DNA of 64,000 bases. It comes from Eubacterium sp. Lineage in GTDB: Bacteria > Bacillota > Clostridia > Lachnospirales > Lachnospiraceae. A program made the translations under genes and the position numbers. Under the pieces are notes generated by a model. The model was not told the origin of the DNA. It saw only the letters and a list, made by a program, of their open reading frames with translations, and did not search any database. Location: contig JAAWJJ010000006.1 of the NCBI GenBank assembly GCA_022796875.1, forward strand, positions 18,956 through 82,955, in the 5' to 3' direction. This document shows positions 55,219 through 64,000 of this stretch, one piece after another (position 1 is the stretch's first letter; every line of letters starts with the position of its first letter).

Positions 55219-56964
55219 TTATCCGTTTTTTGGCAGTTTAAAAGAACTTTTTAAGGAAACAATCCGGTTAAATACCAGCGCCTCTGGCCTGGAATCTTTT
55301 GCATCGACACAGTAAAATCCGTTCCTTACGAACTGAAAGCTGTCATATCCTTTTGCTCCGGCAAACGCAGGCTCCAGATAACAGCCGGTACGCACCTTTT
55401 TCGAATCCGGATTGATATTGATGCTTCCGTCTTCATTATATACGCCTTTTTCTTCGTCCACAATATTTTCAAACAGCCGGACTTCCGCCCGGATCGCCGT
55501 ATCCGCACATACCCAGTGGATCGTGCCCTTTACCTTTCTCCCATCCGGACTGTTTCCGCCTTTTGACGCCGGGTCATACGTACAGTGAATTTCCGTAATC
55601 TGCCCGTTTCCGTCTTTTTCAAAACTTACACATTTTACAAAATAGGCATTCATCAGGCGCACTTCATTGCCTGGATACAACCGAAAATACTTTTTCGGCG
55701 GTTCCTCCATAAAATCTTCCCTCTCAATATACAGTTCCCGCCCGAACGGCACCTGCCGCATGCCAAGCGATTCATTTTCCATATTGTTCGGTACGTCCAG
55801 ATATTCGATCTTCCCCTCCGGATAATTATCAATCACCACACGGACCGGATCCAATACGGCCATCATGCGCGGTTTTTTCAGTTTTAAATCCTCCCTCAGG
55901 CAATACTCCAACATCGCATAATCCGATATGGAATTTGCCTTTGCCACTCCGCCGAGCTCAATAAATTTCTGTATTGATTCCGAAGTAAATCCCCGCCGGC
56001 GCAGCGCGGAAACAGATACCAGACGTGGGTCGTCCCATCCGTCTACCAGGCCGTCTTCCACTAACTTTTTGATATACCTTTTTCCGGTCACGACATTTTT
56101 TAAATACAGCTTTGCAAACTCGATCTGTTTCGGGGGGTGCGGATACTCCAGTTCACGCAGCACCCAGTCATATAACGGCCTGTGGTCTTCAAATTCCAGC
56201 GTACAAATCGAATGCGTCACTCCTTCGATGGCATCCTCCACCGGATGGGCAAAATCATACATCGGATAAATGCACCACGCATCTCCGGTATTATGATGTT
56301 CCATATGCGCTACACGGTAAATGACCGGATCTCGCATATTAATATTCGGGGACGACATATCAATCTTCGCACGAAGTACTTTTTCCCCATCCTGAAATTC
56401 CCCGTTTTTCATCTTTTCAAACAGTTCGAGATTCTCTTCTACGCTCCTGCCGCTGTTCGGGTCTTCTTTTCCTGCCTGTGTCAGCGTTCCGCGGTATTCC
56501 CGTATCTCCTCTGCGGACAAATCAGATACATAAGCTTTTCCTTTTTTAATCAGTTTTACGGCCGCTTCATACATTTTCGGAAAATAATCGGAAGCAAAAT
56601 ACAAATGTTCGCCCCAGTCCGCTCCCAGCCATTTGATGTCTTCTTTGATGGATTCTACAAATTCCTGCTTTTCCTTTGTCGGGTTTGTATCGTCAAACCG
56701 CATATGGAATGTGCCCCCATACTGTTTTGCCAGGCCATAGTTTAATAAAATAGATTTGGCATGGCCGATATGAAGATATCCGTTCGGCTCCGGCGGAAAA
56801 CGCGTACAGACCGTATCATATACGCTTTCCTCCAGATCTTTATCTATGATCTGCTCAATAAAATTTCTGGAAACCTTTTCTTCTGCCTCAATGCTTTCCT
56901 TCGGTTTTTTCTCTTCTAAATTATTTTCTCCCAATTTTTTCTCTCCCTTAACGTTTTCTTCCAA
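55219..56964 (-). CDS. glnS: Glutaminyl-tRNA synthetase
   Basis: 581 residues. The HIGH motif is in [16 protein letters not shown], and FDDTNPTKE and [31 protein letters not shown] are class I GlnRS signatures. The KMSKS position reads [13 protein letters not shown], departing from the usual MSKRKL. The C-terminal anticodon-binding beta barrels are complete. The first 30 residues are Lys/Glu-rich and extra. The order is rhomboid-like protein, glnS, DUF2225 with short gaps, so it is an operon. No T-box leader is seen between the genes. Confidence 0.96.
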   Translation of the reverse strand: MEENVKGEKKLGENNLEEKKPKESIEAEEKVSRNFIEQIIDKDLEESVYDTVCTRFPPEPNGYLHIGHAKSILLNYGLAKQYGGTFHMRFDDTNPTKEKQEFVESIKEDIKWLGADWGEHLYFASDYFPKMYEAAVKLIKKGKAYVSDLSAEEIREYRGTLTQAGKEDPNSGRSVEENLELFEKMKNGEFQDGEKVLRAKIDMSSPNINMRDPVIYRVAHMEHHNTGDAWCIYPMYDFAHPVEDAIEGVTHSICTLEFEDHRPLYDWVLRELEYPHPPKQIEFAKLYLKNVVTGKRYIKKLVEDGLVDGWDDPRLVSVSALRRRGFTSESIQKFIELGGVAKANSISDYAMLEYCLREDLKLKKPRMMAVLDPVRVVIDNYPEGKIEYLDVPNNMENESLGMRQVPFGRELYIEREDFMEEPPKKYFRLYPGNEVRLMNAYFVKCVSFEKDGNGQITEIHCTYDPASKGGNSPDGRKVKGTIHWVCADTAIRAEVRLFENIVDEEKGVYNEDGSININPDSKKVRTGCYLEPAFAGAKGYDSFQFVRNGFYCVDAKDSRPEALVFNRIVSLKSSFKLPKNG

Positions 56965-56982
56965 ATTTGCTTTTTCCTCATT

Positions 56983-57804
56983 TTACCGCCTAATATGCTG
57001 ATGAGTAAATAAATGCTCCTGGCAATACTCATAATTTCCGTCGCATTTGGAGCAGAAACGGAATACAAGCGTCGGATCATCTTTTTCCGTACGACCGCAA
57101 ATCGCGCATTTATGTTTTGCCAGCGACGGATTTGTCCTCGTCTGTTCGCGGTAAACTTTTTTCCGATGTATTTCGCCTGGCGACATTCTCCGGTAATCTC
57201 TTGTCGAGAAAAAGAAAATAACAAAGTTTAGCAGCGACATAATGATTGCGATCCTGCCCGGCCAGTCTGACGTTATCATACTGTAAACCACCAACGCCAG
57301 ATATACGTACGCCATCCATTTCATTTTGATTGGAATGATAAAATACAGCATCACCTGCATATTCGGATAACACATGGCAAACGCCAGGAAAATTGACATA
57401 TTAATATAGTAAGTACTGAAATAACCTCCCATCAATACCTGCTGTCCCTGGATAAAATACAGCGCAAATGCTCCGATAATTGTAAACAGGATGCCTCCCC
57501 AGATATACGCGTTAAACCGGAACGTCCCCCAGGTGCGTTCCAGGTTCATCCCGAGCTGATAATAAAACAGCATCATGATAATCGCCCAGATGATTCCGGT
57601 TCCCGGCGGGATAAATACCCAGCTAATCAGCCTCCAGATCTGCCCGTGCAGAATAAAATACGGTTCCAATGTCAGCCAGCTTAAAAAAGCCGGATGAATC
57701 ACCTGGATAATATATCCTACAATATATGCGCCGATCAGATAACGCATCAGGTTCGGTATCGCAAGTTTTCCAAACCTGCGTTCCAGTTTGTTCAGAAAAT
57801 TCAT
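56983..57804 (-). CDS. Rhomboid-like membrane protein with C-terminal zinc ribbon
   Basis: 273 residues. Five to six helices with FILHGQIWRLISWVFIPPGTGIIWAIIMMLFYYQLGMNLERTWGTFRFNAYI resemble the rhomboid/derlin fold. The catalytic GxSG and its His partner of rhomboid proteases are not seen (GGYFSTYYI at that place), so it is probably a pseudoprotease. The last 60 residues carry CAICGRTEKDDPTLVFRFCSKCDGNYEYCQEHLFTHQH, a zinc ribbon. It precedes glnS by 18 bases. Function unknown. Confidence 0.82.
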   Translation of the reverse strand: MNFLNKLERRFGKLAIPNLMRYLIGAYIVGYIIQVIHPAFLSWLTLEPYFILHGQIWRLISWVFIPPGTGIIWAIIMMLFYYQLGMNLERTWGTFRFNAYIWGGILFTIIGAFALYFIQGQQVLMGGYFSTYYINMSIFLAFAMCYPNMQVMLYFIIPIKMKWMAYVYLALVVYSMITSDWPGRIAIIMSLLNFVIFFFSTRDYRRMSPGEIHRKKVYREQTRTNPSLAKHKCAICGRTEKDDPTLVFRFCSKCDGNYEYCQEHLFTHQHIRR

Positions 57805-57996
57805 TTTTTCACCACTTTCTTCCTAATAGGCAGATACCCTGAAAACTCTTTTCTGCACCTGCTTTTGTGGATTCATTATAATTTCCCCAGGTTTTTTTGT
57901 CAACAATTCCCTACACGAATACAAATAAAATTTTAAGTTCCCAATTTACCATATAGAGCATAAAATTAAATAAGGAAATCATACGGAATAATATAA

Positions 57997-58227
57997 ATGG
58001 AATTTGTGGAAAAAACAGAACACTCTTTACACTCACAGACACTTACAGAAAACAGGACACGGGAGCACGGCATCCTCCATAAAGTACAAAAAGGCGAAAC
58101 CATGTATACGATCAGCAGGAAATATCATATCCCGCTCACGGAACTTATGTATGCCAATCCTTATGTAGACGTCTATAATCTGATCCCGGACGATGAACTG
58201 TCGGTCCCGGTCGGCCCAAAACAGTAA
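57997..58227 (+). CDS. Small LysM-domain protein
   Basis: 76 residues. The C-terminal part is a LysM repeat, HKVQKGETMYTISRKYHIPLTELMYANPYVDVYNLIPDDELSVP, which binds peptidoglycan sugars. There is no signal peptide, and the ribosome binding site is weak. It could be a cytoplasmic or spore-coat type LysM protein. A set of complementary repeats surrounds its stop codon. Confidence 0.75.
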   Translation: MEFVEKTEHSLHSQTLTENRTREHGILHKVQKGETMYTISRKYHIPLTELMYANPYVDVYNLIPDDELSVPVGPKQ

Positions 58228-58271
58228 ATTCCCTCCGGGTATACCTTTTGGGCCATAATTCAGGCCCAAAA
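58213..58271. repeat. Three complementary 9-base arms after the LysM gene
   Basis: GGCCCAAAA (58213-58221), TTTTGGGCC (58246-58254) and GGCCCAAAA (58263-58271) can pair in two mutually exclusive ways. The first arm lies in the final codons of the LysM gene. Neither hairpin has a T tract, so it does not look like an ordinary terminator. Confidence 0.7.
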
Positions 58272-58300
58272 AGAGGAAATGTGAATTTATAGTTTTTTCA

Positions 58301-58329
58301 TTGTTTTTTCAGGAAAGCTGTTGTATAAT
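58301..58329 (+). promoter_or_regulatory. Candidate promoter of the activase gene
   Basis: TTGTTT (58301-58306) and a perfect TATAAT (58324-58329) are spaced by 17 bases. The leader of about 100 bases includes ACGCC/GGCGT followed by TTTTC (58365-58386) and a GCTGC-TTT-GCAGC hairpin near 58400, a possible attenuator arrangement. Confidence 0.5.
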
Positions 58330-58438
58330 GCTTTAAGTTTATGATAAATTTCAACAATTCAGTCACGCCATTTGCAAAGGCGTTTTCAGCGCTTTCCCGC
58401 TGCTTTGCAGCTGACTTTTTAGAAAAAAGGGTGGTTTT

Positions 58439-61400
58439 ATGAAAACAAAAGCACTATACAAATTAGGTATTGATATCGGTTCCACTACTGTAAAAATTGC
58501 TTTGCTGAACGAGGCAGATGAACTTATTTTTTCCGATTATAAAAGGCATTTTGCCAATATTCGGGAAACGTTGCACGATCTGATCGCGGACGCTTACCAA
58601 ACGGCGGGCGAGATCGAAGCCTCTCCGATGATCACCGGTTCCGGCGGCCTGACGCTGGCAAAACATCTGGAAGTCCCGTTTGTACAGGAAGTCATTTCCG
58701 TTTCCACTGCGTTGCAGCATTACGCACCGCAGACGGATGTGGCGATTGAACTCGGCGGCGAAGACGCCAAAATCATCTATTTTGAAGACGGTAATATCGA
58801 GCAGCGGATGAACGGCGTATGCGCCGGAGGGACCGGCTCTTTTATCGACCAGATGGCTTCCCTCTTACAGACTGACGCCGCTGGCGTTAATGTATACGCC
58901 AAAGATTACAAAGCGATCTATCCGATTGCCGCGCGCTGCGGCGTATTCGCCAAATCCGACATTCAGCCTCTGATCAACGACGGCGCCACGAAAGAAGACC
59001 TGTCGGCTTCGATCTTTCAGGCGATTGTCAACCAGACGATCAGCGGCCTTGCATGCGGGAAACCGATCCGCGGTCATATTGCGTTTCTCGGTGGGCCGCT
59101 GCATTTCATGCCGGAACTTAAAAACGCGTTTATCCGTACGCTGCAACTGGACGACGAGCATATTATCGCTCCGGAAAACTCCCATCTATTCGCGGCGATC
59201 GGTTCCGCTTTAAACTATAAACCAGAATGTACCGTACGTTTGTCTGACTTCACGGAAAAATTATCGCAGAATATCCATATGGAATTTGAAGTTGCCCGTA
59301 TGGAACCGCTGTTCGCCACACAGGAAGATTATAACGCCTTTATCGCCCGCCATGACATGCATAAAGTAACGACTGGTAATATTTCCTCCTACGAGGGCAA
59401 CTGCTACCTCGGCATTGACGCCGGTTCCACGACGACCAAAGTAGCTCTGGTAGCAGAAGACGGCTCTCTGCTTTACTCTTTCTACAGCAGCAATAACGGC
59501 AATCCTCTGGCGACAAGCATCGCCGCCATGAAAGAAATCGATAAACTGCTGCCAAAAAAAGCCAGAATCGTTCACTCCTGCTCGACCGGATACGGAGAAG
59601 CGCTGATCAAAGCCGCCCTGAATCTGGATGAAGGAGAAGTGGAAACGGTTGCTCACTATTACGCGGCTGCATTTTTCAATCCTGACGTCGACTGCATCCT
59701 TGACATCGGCGGCCAGGATATGAAGTGCATCAAAATCAAAAATAACACGGTAGACAGCGTGCAGTTAAACGAAGCCTGCTCCTCCGGGTGCGGTTCTTTC
59801 ATTGAAACCTTTGCAAAATCACTGAATTACAGTGTAGAAGATTTTGCAAAGGAAGCTTTGTTTGCCAAAAATCCGATTGATCTTGGTACGCGGTGTACAG
59901 TATTTATGAATTCCAAGGTAAAGCAGGCGCAGAAAGAAGGGGCATCCGTGGCGGACATTTCCGCCGGGCTTGCTTACTCCGTCATCAAAAACGCTTTATT
60001 TAAAGTAATTAAACTGACCGACGCTTCCGATCTCGGAAAAAACGTGGTCGTTCAAGGCGGTACGTTTTATAATAACGCCGTTTTGCGGAGTTTTGAAATG
60101 ATCGCCGGCTGCCAGGTGGTGCGTCCGGATATCGCCGGCATTATGGGCGCGTTCGGCGCGGCGCTGATTGCCAAAGAACGTTATGAAGAAGGCACCGTTT
60201 CCACGATGCTTCCGATGGAAAAAATTCTGGATCTTTCCTTTGAAACGCGCCTCTCCCGCTGTAAAGGCTGTACAAATAACTGTTTGCTGACAATCAATAA
60301 ATTCAACGACAACCGCCAGTACATTACCGGAAACCGATGCGAACGAGGAATCGGGAAAGAAAAAAATGCAGCGAAGATTCCGAATTTATTTGAATACAAA
60401 CATGAACGGATTTTTGATTACGAACCTCTTGCCGCCGAAAAAGCGGCCCGCGGCACCGTAGGGATCCCGCGCGTACTGAATATGTACGAAAATTTCCCGT
60501 TCTGGGCTACGTTTTTTAACGAATTATCGTTCCGTTTCGTCCTCTCCCCGCAATCTACGAGAGATATTTATGAAATGGGTATCGAATCCATTCCCAGCGA
60601 ATCGGAATGTTATCCGGCGAAGCTTGCGCACGGACACATTGCATGGCTGATTAAAGAAAATGTGGACTTCATCTTCTACCCGTCCATTCCGTATGAACGG
60701 CAGGAATTTGACAACGCCGACAACCATTACAACTGCCCGATCGTAACCTCCTATTCGGAAAACATTAAAAATAACGTAGACGAAATTACAAACGGCCAGG
60801 TACGCTTTTTAAATCCGTTTATGCCGTTTACCAATCTGGAAGCGCTGACGAAACGTCTTGTGGAAATCTTCAAAGAAGAATTTGATATCCCGGCCGCCGA
60901 AGTGACAAAAGCGGCGGAAAAAGCATGGAACGAAATGGACCAGGCACGTCAGGACATGTGGCGCATAGGCGCGCAGACGCTGGACTATATGAAAGAAACC
61001 GGAACGCCGGGAATCGTGCTTGCAGGCAGGCCGTACCATCTGGATCCGGAAATCCACCACGGAATACCGGAAATGATCAATTCCTATGGCTTTGCCGTAT
61101 TAACGGAAGATTCCATTTCCAACCTGGGCGAAGTCGAACATCCGCTTATCGTACTGGACCAGTGGATGTACCATTCCCGTCTGTACGCAGCGGCCAATTA
61201 TGTGAAAAAGTGCGAGAACTTAAACCTGATCCAGTTAAACTCATTCGGATGCGGACTGGACGCCGTTACGACGGACCAGGTAAGCGATATCCTGACACAG
61301 TCCGGCAAAATTTATACGTGCTTAAAAATAGACGAAGTAAATAACCTGGGAGCGGCTCGGATCCGTATCCGTTCGCTGATCTCTGCAATCCGCGCAAGGC

Positions 61401-62692
61401 AGCGCAAACAGGAAACCCGGAAAGTGGTACCGGCAAATTATAACCGTTCCGTCTTCACGGAAGAAATGCGCAAAAACTATACGATCCTGGCTCCTCAGAT
61501 GTCGCCGATGCATTTTGATTTACTGGCTCCGGCATTTAATTCTTCCGGCTACAATCTTGTCGTACTGGACAACGACAATAAACATGCCGTGGACGCCGGA
61601 TTAAAATTCGTAAACAACGACGCCTGCTATCCGTCCCTGATGGTCGTCGGCCAGGTCATGGACGCGATTACGTCCGGAAAATACGACTTGTCCAAAACGG
61701 CGATTATGATGTCGCAGACCGGCGGCGGCTGCCGTGCTTCCAATTATGTCGGCTTCATCCGCCGCGCGCTGGAAAAGATCGGGCATCCGGAAATTCCGGT
61801 TATTTCCTTAAACTTAAGCAGCCTTGAAAAAAATCCGGGATTTAAGATTAACTACGAGCTTGCCAAAAAATGCATTTACGCTCTCGTATTCGGCGACGTT
61901 TTCATGCGCTGCGTGTACCGCGTGCGCCCGTACGAAGCAGAACCGGGATCCGCAAACGCCATGCATGAAAAATGGAAAAAACGGGTGCTGGAATTTGTCG
62001 CTTCGGACAAAATACCGAAACACCGGAAATTTAAACGGCTCTGCCGGGAAATCATCCGGGATTTCGACAACCTGCCGTTAAAAGACATAAAGAAACCGCG
62101 CGTCGGCGTAGTCGGTGAAATTCTCGTAAAATTCATGCCGGCCGCCAACAACCATCTGGTAGAATTGTTAGAGGCAGAGGGTGCGGAAGCCGTCGTACCC
62201 GACCTGATGGATTTCTTCCTCTACTGCTTCTACAACAATAATTTTAAGCGCGACGCTCTCGGAATGTCCAAAAAAACTGCGTTCTTATGCAATCTCGGCA
62301 TCAAAGCCTGCGAATGGCTGCGAAGCGCCGCCCGGAAAGAATTTGAACGCAGCAAACGTTTTGACGCGCCAGCCCATATTGATACACTGGCAAAATACGC
62401 CGAACCGTTCGTATCATTGGGCAATCAAACCGGAGAAGGATGGTTCCTAACTGGCGAAATGATCGAACTGATCCACAGCGGCGCCAACAATATCGTGTGT
62501 ACGCAGCCGTTCGCCTGCCTGCCGAACCACATCGTAGGCAAAGGCGTTATCAAAAAGATCCGGCATGAATATCCGAAATCAAACATCGTCGCCATCGACT
62601 TTGACCCGGGCGCAAGCGAGGTAAATCAGTTAAACCGAATCAAACTGATGCTCTCCACAGCAGTAAAAAATCTGGGAACGGGACAAATGTGA
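58439..62692 (+). CDS. Giant acyl-CoA dehydratase activase-type protein (2-hydroxyglutaryl-CoA dehydratase activator family)
   Basis: 1417 residues. Two tandem BcrAD/BadF-type ASKHA ATPase domains lie at about residues 8-260 (LGIDIGSTTVKIAL, GVCAGGTGSFIDQMA) and 320-590 (LGIDAGSTTTKVAL, EACSSGCGSFIETF), each with a Cys for a shared [4Fe-4S] cluster. A Cys-rich DUF2229-like segment (RCKGCTNNCLL, NRCERG) follows. The C-terminal half resembles HgdB-type subunits. This is the fused family found alone in many Clostridia. It transfers electrons in an ATP-driven manner; the electron acceptor is unknown, as no separate dehydratase genes are present. Own promoter and terminator. Confidence 0.9.
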   Translation: MKTKALYKLGIDIGSTTVKIALLNEADELIFSDYKRHFANIRETLHDLIADAYQTAGEIEASPMITGSGGLTLAKHLEVPFVQEVISVSTALQHYAPQTDVAIELGGEDAKIIYFEDGNIEQRMNGVCAGGTGSFIDQMASLLQTDAAGVNVYAKDYKAIYPIAARCGVFAKSDIQPLINDGATKEDLSASIFQAIVNQTISGLACGKPIRGHIAFLGGPLHFMPELKNAFIRTLQLDDEHIIAPENSHLFAAIGSALNYKPECTVRLSDFTEKLSQNIHMEFEVARMEPLFATQEDYNAFIARHDMHKVTTGNISSYEGNCYLGIDAGSTTTKVALVAEDGSLLYSFYSSNNGNPLATSIAAMKEIDKLLPKKARIVHSCSTGYGEALIKAALNLDEGEVETVAHYYAAAFFNPDVDCILDIGGQDMKCIKIKNNTVDSVQLNEACSSGCGSFIETFAKSLNYSVEDFAKEALFAKNPIDLGTRCTVFMNSKVKQAQKEGASVADISAGLAYSVIKNALFKVIKLTDASDLGKNVVVQGGTFYNNAVLRSFEMIAGCQVVRPDIAGIMGAFGAALIAKERYEEGTVSTMLPMEKILDLSFETRLSRCKGCTNNCLLTINKFNDNRQYITGNRCERGIGKEKNAAKIPNLFEYKHERIFDYEPLAAEKAARGTVGIPRVLNMYENFPFWATFFNELSFRFVLSPQSTRDIYEMGIESIPSESECYPAKLAHGHIAWLIKENVDFIFYPSIPYERQEFDNADNHYNCPIVTSYSENIKNNVDEITNGQVRFLNPFMPFTNLEALTKRLVEIFKEEFDIPAAEVTKAAEKAWNEMDQARQDMWRIGAQTLDYMKETGTPGIVLAGRPYHLDPEIHHGIPEMINSYGFAVLTEDSISNLGEVEHPLIVLDQWMYHSRLYAAANYVKKCENLNLIQLNSFGCGLDAVTTDQVSDILTQSGKIYTCLKIDEVNNLGAARIRIRSLISAIRARQRKQETRKVVPANYNRSVFTEEMRKNYTILAPQMSPMHFDLLAPAFNSSGYNLVVLDNDNKHAVDAGLKFVNNDACYPSLMVVGQVMDAITSGKYDLSKTAIMMSQTGGGCRASNYVGFIRRALEKIGHPEIPVISLNLSSLEKNPGFKINYELAKKCIYALVFGDVFMRCVYRVRPYEAEPGSANAMHEKWKKRVLEFVASDKIPKHRKFKRLCREIIRDFDNLPLKDIKKPRVGVVGEILVKFMPAANNHLVELLEAEGAEAVVPDLMDFFLYCFYNNNFKRDALGMSKKTAFLCNLGIKACEWLRSAARKEFERSKRFDAPAHIDTLAKYAEPFVSLGNQTGEGWFLTGEMIELIHSGANNIVCTQPFACLPNHIVGKGVIKKIRHEYPKSNIVAIDFDPGASEVNQLNRIKLMLSTAVKNLGTGQM

Positions 62693-62717
62693 CAAAAATA
62701 TTTTTCAGACATATTAT

Positions 62718-62754
62718 AAAAAGTACCGCAATTTTTAAGAGTTGCGGTACTTTT
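62718..62754. terminator. Bidirectional terminator after the activase gene
   Basis: AAAAGTACCGCAA (62719-62731) pairs perfectly with TTGCGGTACTTTT (62742-62754) with a 10-base loop, giving a stem ending in T on either strand. The 200 bases after it, up to 62962, hold no gene I can support. Confidence 0.85.
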
Positions 62755-62962
62755 AAGCTTTCTGGTATTTTTAGCTACAAGAAATATTTAGAACTTCCCT
62801 GCGTTCGCAGCTTCCTCACAGGATACATGAAACTGCGAAAATATAATGTTTGATCCATCAAAGTGTAGGAATAATCAAGGAATAACCTACACTCATAAAC
62901 TTTTTAAAACACTATTTTACCCTCCGTCTGCTTTTTCAAAACGGTTTTCATTTAAACATAAC

Positions 62963-63301
62963 CTATATATTACTTTCGATCCAATGTCTGACTATGTATT
63001 CCCAATCCATACCATCCTGCAATACACGAAGCACAGTTACTTCCATCTTTTCTTCGTTTACAGTATAAAACAATAAATGATTATTATTTGGTTTTAAATA
63101 AATATCGTATCCCCTATATTGCAAACCTGTAATTCCATATCTGGTTGGAAACGTTTCTAATTCCAGTATGGCTTTCCTTATTTTATTGGAAAAATTCTGA
63201 GCATAATCACGATACTTAAAATTTTCAATAATATACTTCTTCTTATTCTTTATATCCAGTTTCCCGCTTCGTGCTATTACTACTTTATATTGCTTTGTCA
63301 T
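62963..63301 (-). CDS. ParE/RelE-type toxin
   Basis: 112 residues with the ParE/RelE fold pattern: YKVVIARSGKLDIKNKKKYIIENFKYRDYAQNFSNKIRKAILELETFP at the N-terminus and YRGYDIYLKPNNNHLLFYTVNEEKMEVTVLRVLQDGMDWEYIV at the C-terminus. ParE-like toxins act on DNA gyrase and RelE-like toxins on mRNA at the ribosome; which applies is unclear. The antitoxin gene ends nine bases upstream. The pair could be a stable chromosomal module or a remnant of a mobile element. Confidence 0.87.
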   Translation of the reverse strand: MTKQYKVVIARSGKLDIKNKKKYIIENFKYRDYAQNFSNKIRKAILELETFPTRYGITGLQYRGYDIYLKPNNNHLLFYTVNEEKMEVTVLRVLQDGMDWEYIVRHWIESNI

Positions 63302-63310
63302 TAGTACTCC

Positions 63311-63469
63311 TTATACTTTGTCGATTTCTTCCCATGCCTCATCTATAGTCTGCACTCTGCCATTTTCCATGTCGTCAATCGCTTCATCCAGTTTTCCTAA
63401 TAAAACATTCATCGCATCGTCTATCGTATAAGTAGACTCTGTTGTTTTTACAGCCTCTGCTAATGCCAT
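63311..63469 (-). CDS. Cognate antitoxin
   Basis: About 52 residues, too short for ordinary ORF lists. It begins MALAEAVKTTESTYTIDDAMNVLL and ends ENGRVQTIDEAWEEIDKV, acidic and helical as in ParD-like antitoxins. Three in-frame ATG codons lie at 63478, 63475 and 63469; GAAAGG is best spaced for the last. It lies nine bases upstream of the toxin gene in the same direction. Confidence 0.75.
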   Translation of the reverse strand: MALAEAVKTTESTYTIDDAMNVLLGKLDEAIDDMENGRVQTIDEAWEEIDKV

Positions 63470-63625
63470 ATCCATCATCCTTTCTTAAACTTTGATAATA
63501 ATATATTACCACAATCTGAGCAAAATATCTATTCCGCTTTTCATAACTGTTTGTCCATATAATTTAATATATATCATTATAAAAATATAGGAAAGCAATG
63601 CAAGAATAACAATAAAAATCACGTA

Positions 63626-63650
63626 GGAGCGACCATCGTTCGGCCACTCC
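63626..63650 (-). terminator. Hairpin after the peptidoglycan-binding gene
   Basis: GGAGCGACC and GGCCACTCC (7 of 9 pairs match) form a stem with a 7-base loop. On the minus strand a short T run follows after about 10 bases. It is probably a weak terminator. Confidence 0.4.
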
Positions 63651-63679
63651 CAAGCGCTTTTCTTTACAAACATTTTCTC

Positions 63680-64000
63680 TTAAACCATTCCCAGCAATGA
63701 CTTCCACATTTTCTTCCCGGCCGTAATCTCTCCATCCGGTTTTTTGTACCTCAGAACATTTTTCTGGTATGCGTTTACTGCTGCTTCCATTCCGACACCA
63801 AAGCAAGGCGTTTTCCCCTGATCTGCTTCAATTGCCCCGGAATAATATCCCAATGCTTTCAATCGGCGTTCTAACGGTGTTACTACTGCATGGTGTTTAT
63901 TCTTTGTTCGTGATACCGTAACGGTGTTTCTGATCGTTTCCCTGCCAGATTTTCCGTCCACTACAGAGCCAGTCGTTGCCTGCACGTCCATAATAAACTG
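63680..64000 (-). CDS. Peptidoglycan-binding domain protein, C-terminal part (cut by window edge)
   Basis: The visible 100-odd residues end in a PG_binding_1 domain: LERRLKALGYYSGAIEADQGKTPCFGVGMEAAVNAYQKNVLRYKKPDGEITAGKKMWKSLLGM. The frame stays open to the window edge with QFIMDVQATTGSV, so the start is probably outside. In Lachnospiraceae such domains end lysozyme- or amidase-like cell-wall hydrolases, often of prophage origin; the catalytic domain is not visible here. Confidence 0.75.
   Translation of the reverse strand, partial: QFIMDVQATTGSVVDGKSGRETIRNTVTVSRTKNKHHAVVTPLERRLKALGYYSGAIEADQGKTPCFGVGMEAAVNAYQKNVLRYKKPDGEITAGKKMWKSLLGMV

Noticed and set aside
56983..57804. Active rhomboid protease
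   Set aside because: No GxSG or matching His is seen where expected.
63564..63806. Minus-strand 80-residue ORF
   Set aside because: It overlaps the peptidoglycan-binding coding frame, which has a clear domain match.
1..64000. CRISPR arrays, rRNA or ordinary tRNA genes
   Set aside because: No regularly spaced repeats and no tRNA T-arm signature apart from the tmRNA were seen.

Overview
The window reads as a chromosomal segment of a Gram-positive anaerobe of the Bacillota, most likely a gut-type Lachnospiraceae or relative. This is inferred from the secG-rnr-smpB-ssrA order, the tmRNA tag, oxygen-sensitive glycyl-radical and radical-SAM enzymes, Ptb/Buk energy conservation, DUF4125/DUF4037 families, GGAGG-type ribosome binding sites and a mid-40s G+C by eye. 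A CheV gene and a FliD-like gene suggest a motile or chemotactic ancestry. No database search was possible, so family names rest on recognised motifs and lengths.

Layout. 1-0.7 kb: a broken Rpn/PD-(D/E)XK nuclease fragment. 0.8-4 kb: a C-C lyase convergent with two phosphoribosyltransferase-fold genes (StiP type and TRSP type), the biosynthetic core known from ter stress loci but without ter genes. 4-8.6 kb: a FliD-like gene, then unknown membrane protein-hisH-hisF-ung. 8.7-13.5 kb: cheV, a lipoprotein and an OmpR-type two-component system. 13.7-17 kb: LysR divergent from a flavin reductase plus ferredoxin. 17.3-21.5 kb: a repeat lipoprotein, then tmRNA, smpB, rnr and secG. 22.7-47.9 kb: the main accessory region, with two glycyl-radical enzyme (GRE) clusters interleaved with a MoxR ATPase/VWA/DUF4125/LRR/TPR/DUF4037 set and two tandem PucR-type regulators. 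47.9-49.7 kb: an IS1182-family element. 49.8-57.8 kb: DUF554, purB-purF-purC, DUF2225, glnS and a rhomboid-like protein. 58-64 kb: LysM, a giant acyl-CoA dehydratase activase-type protein, a ParE/RelE-type toxin-antitoxin pair and the end of a peptidoglycan-binding protein.

How the accessory region may work. GRE2 sits in an operon with a PduP-like CoA-acylating aldehyde dehydrogenase, phosphate butyryltransferase, an OFA-type transporter and a GldA-like dehydrogenase. Its activase is divergent and a butyrate kinase lies nearby. Together these make a plausible path: import, radical dehydration of a diol-like substrate, aldehyde to acyl-CoA to acyl-phosphate to acid plus ATP. No microcompartment shell genes are present and the aldehyde dehydrogenase lacks the usual encapsulation extension, so the path looks cytosolic. 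GRE1 has its own activase and transporter. Both GREs keep the residues of B12-independent glycerol dehydratase.

The strongest new observation is a shared inverted repeat, ATGCACAAA-N12-TTTGTGCAT and variants. It lies before the DUF4125-MoxR-LRR operon, in the VWA/PucR divergent region, before butyrate kinase, and between the aldehyde dehydrogenase operon and the second activase. This links the MoxR/VWA set to the GRE pathway as one probable regulon and suggests a GRE maintenance or assembly machine that I do not recognise as described.
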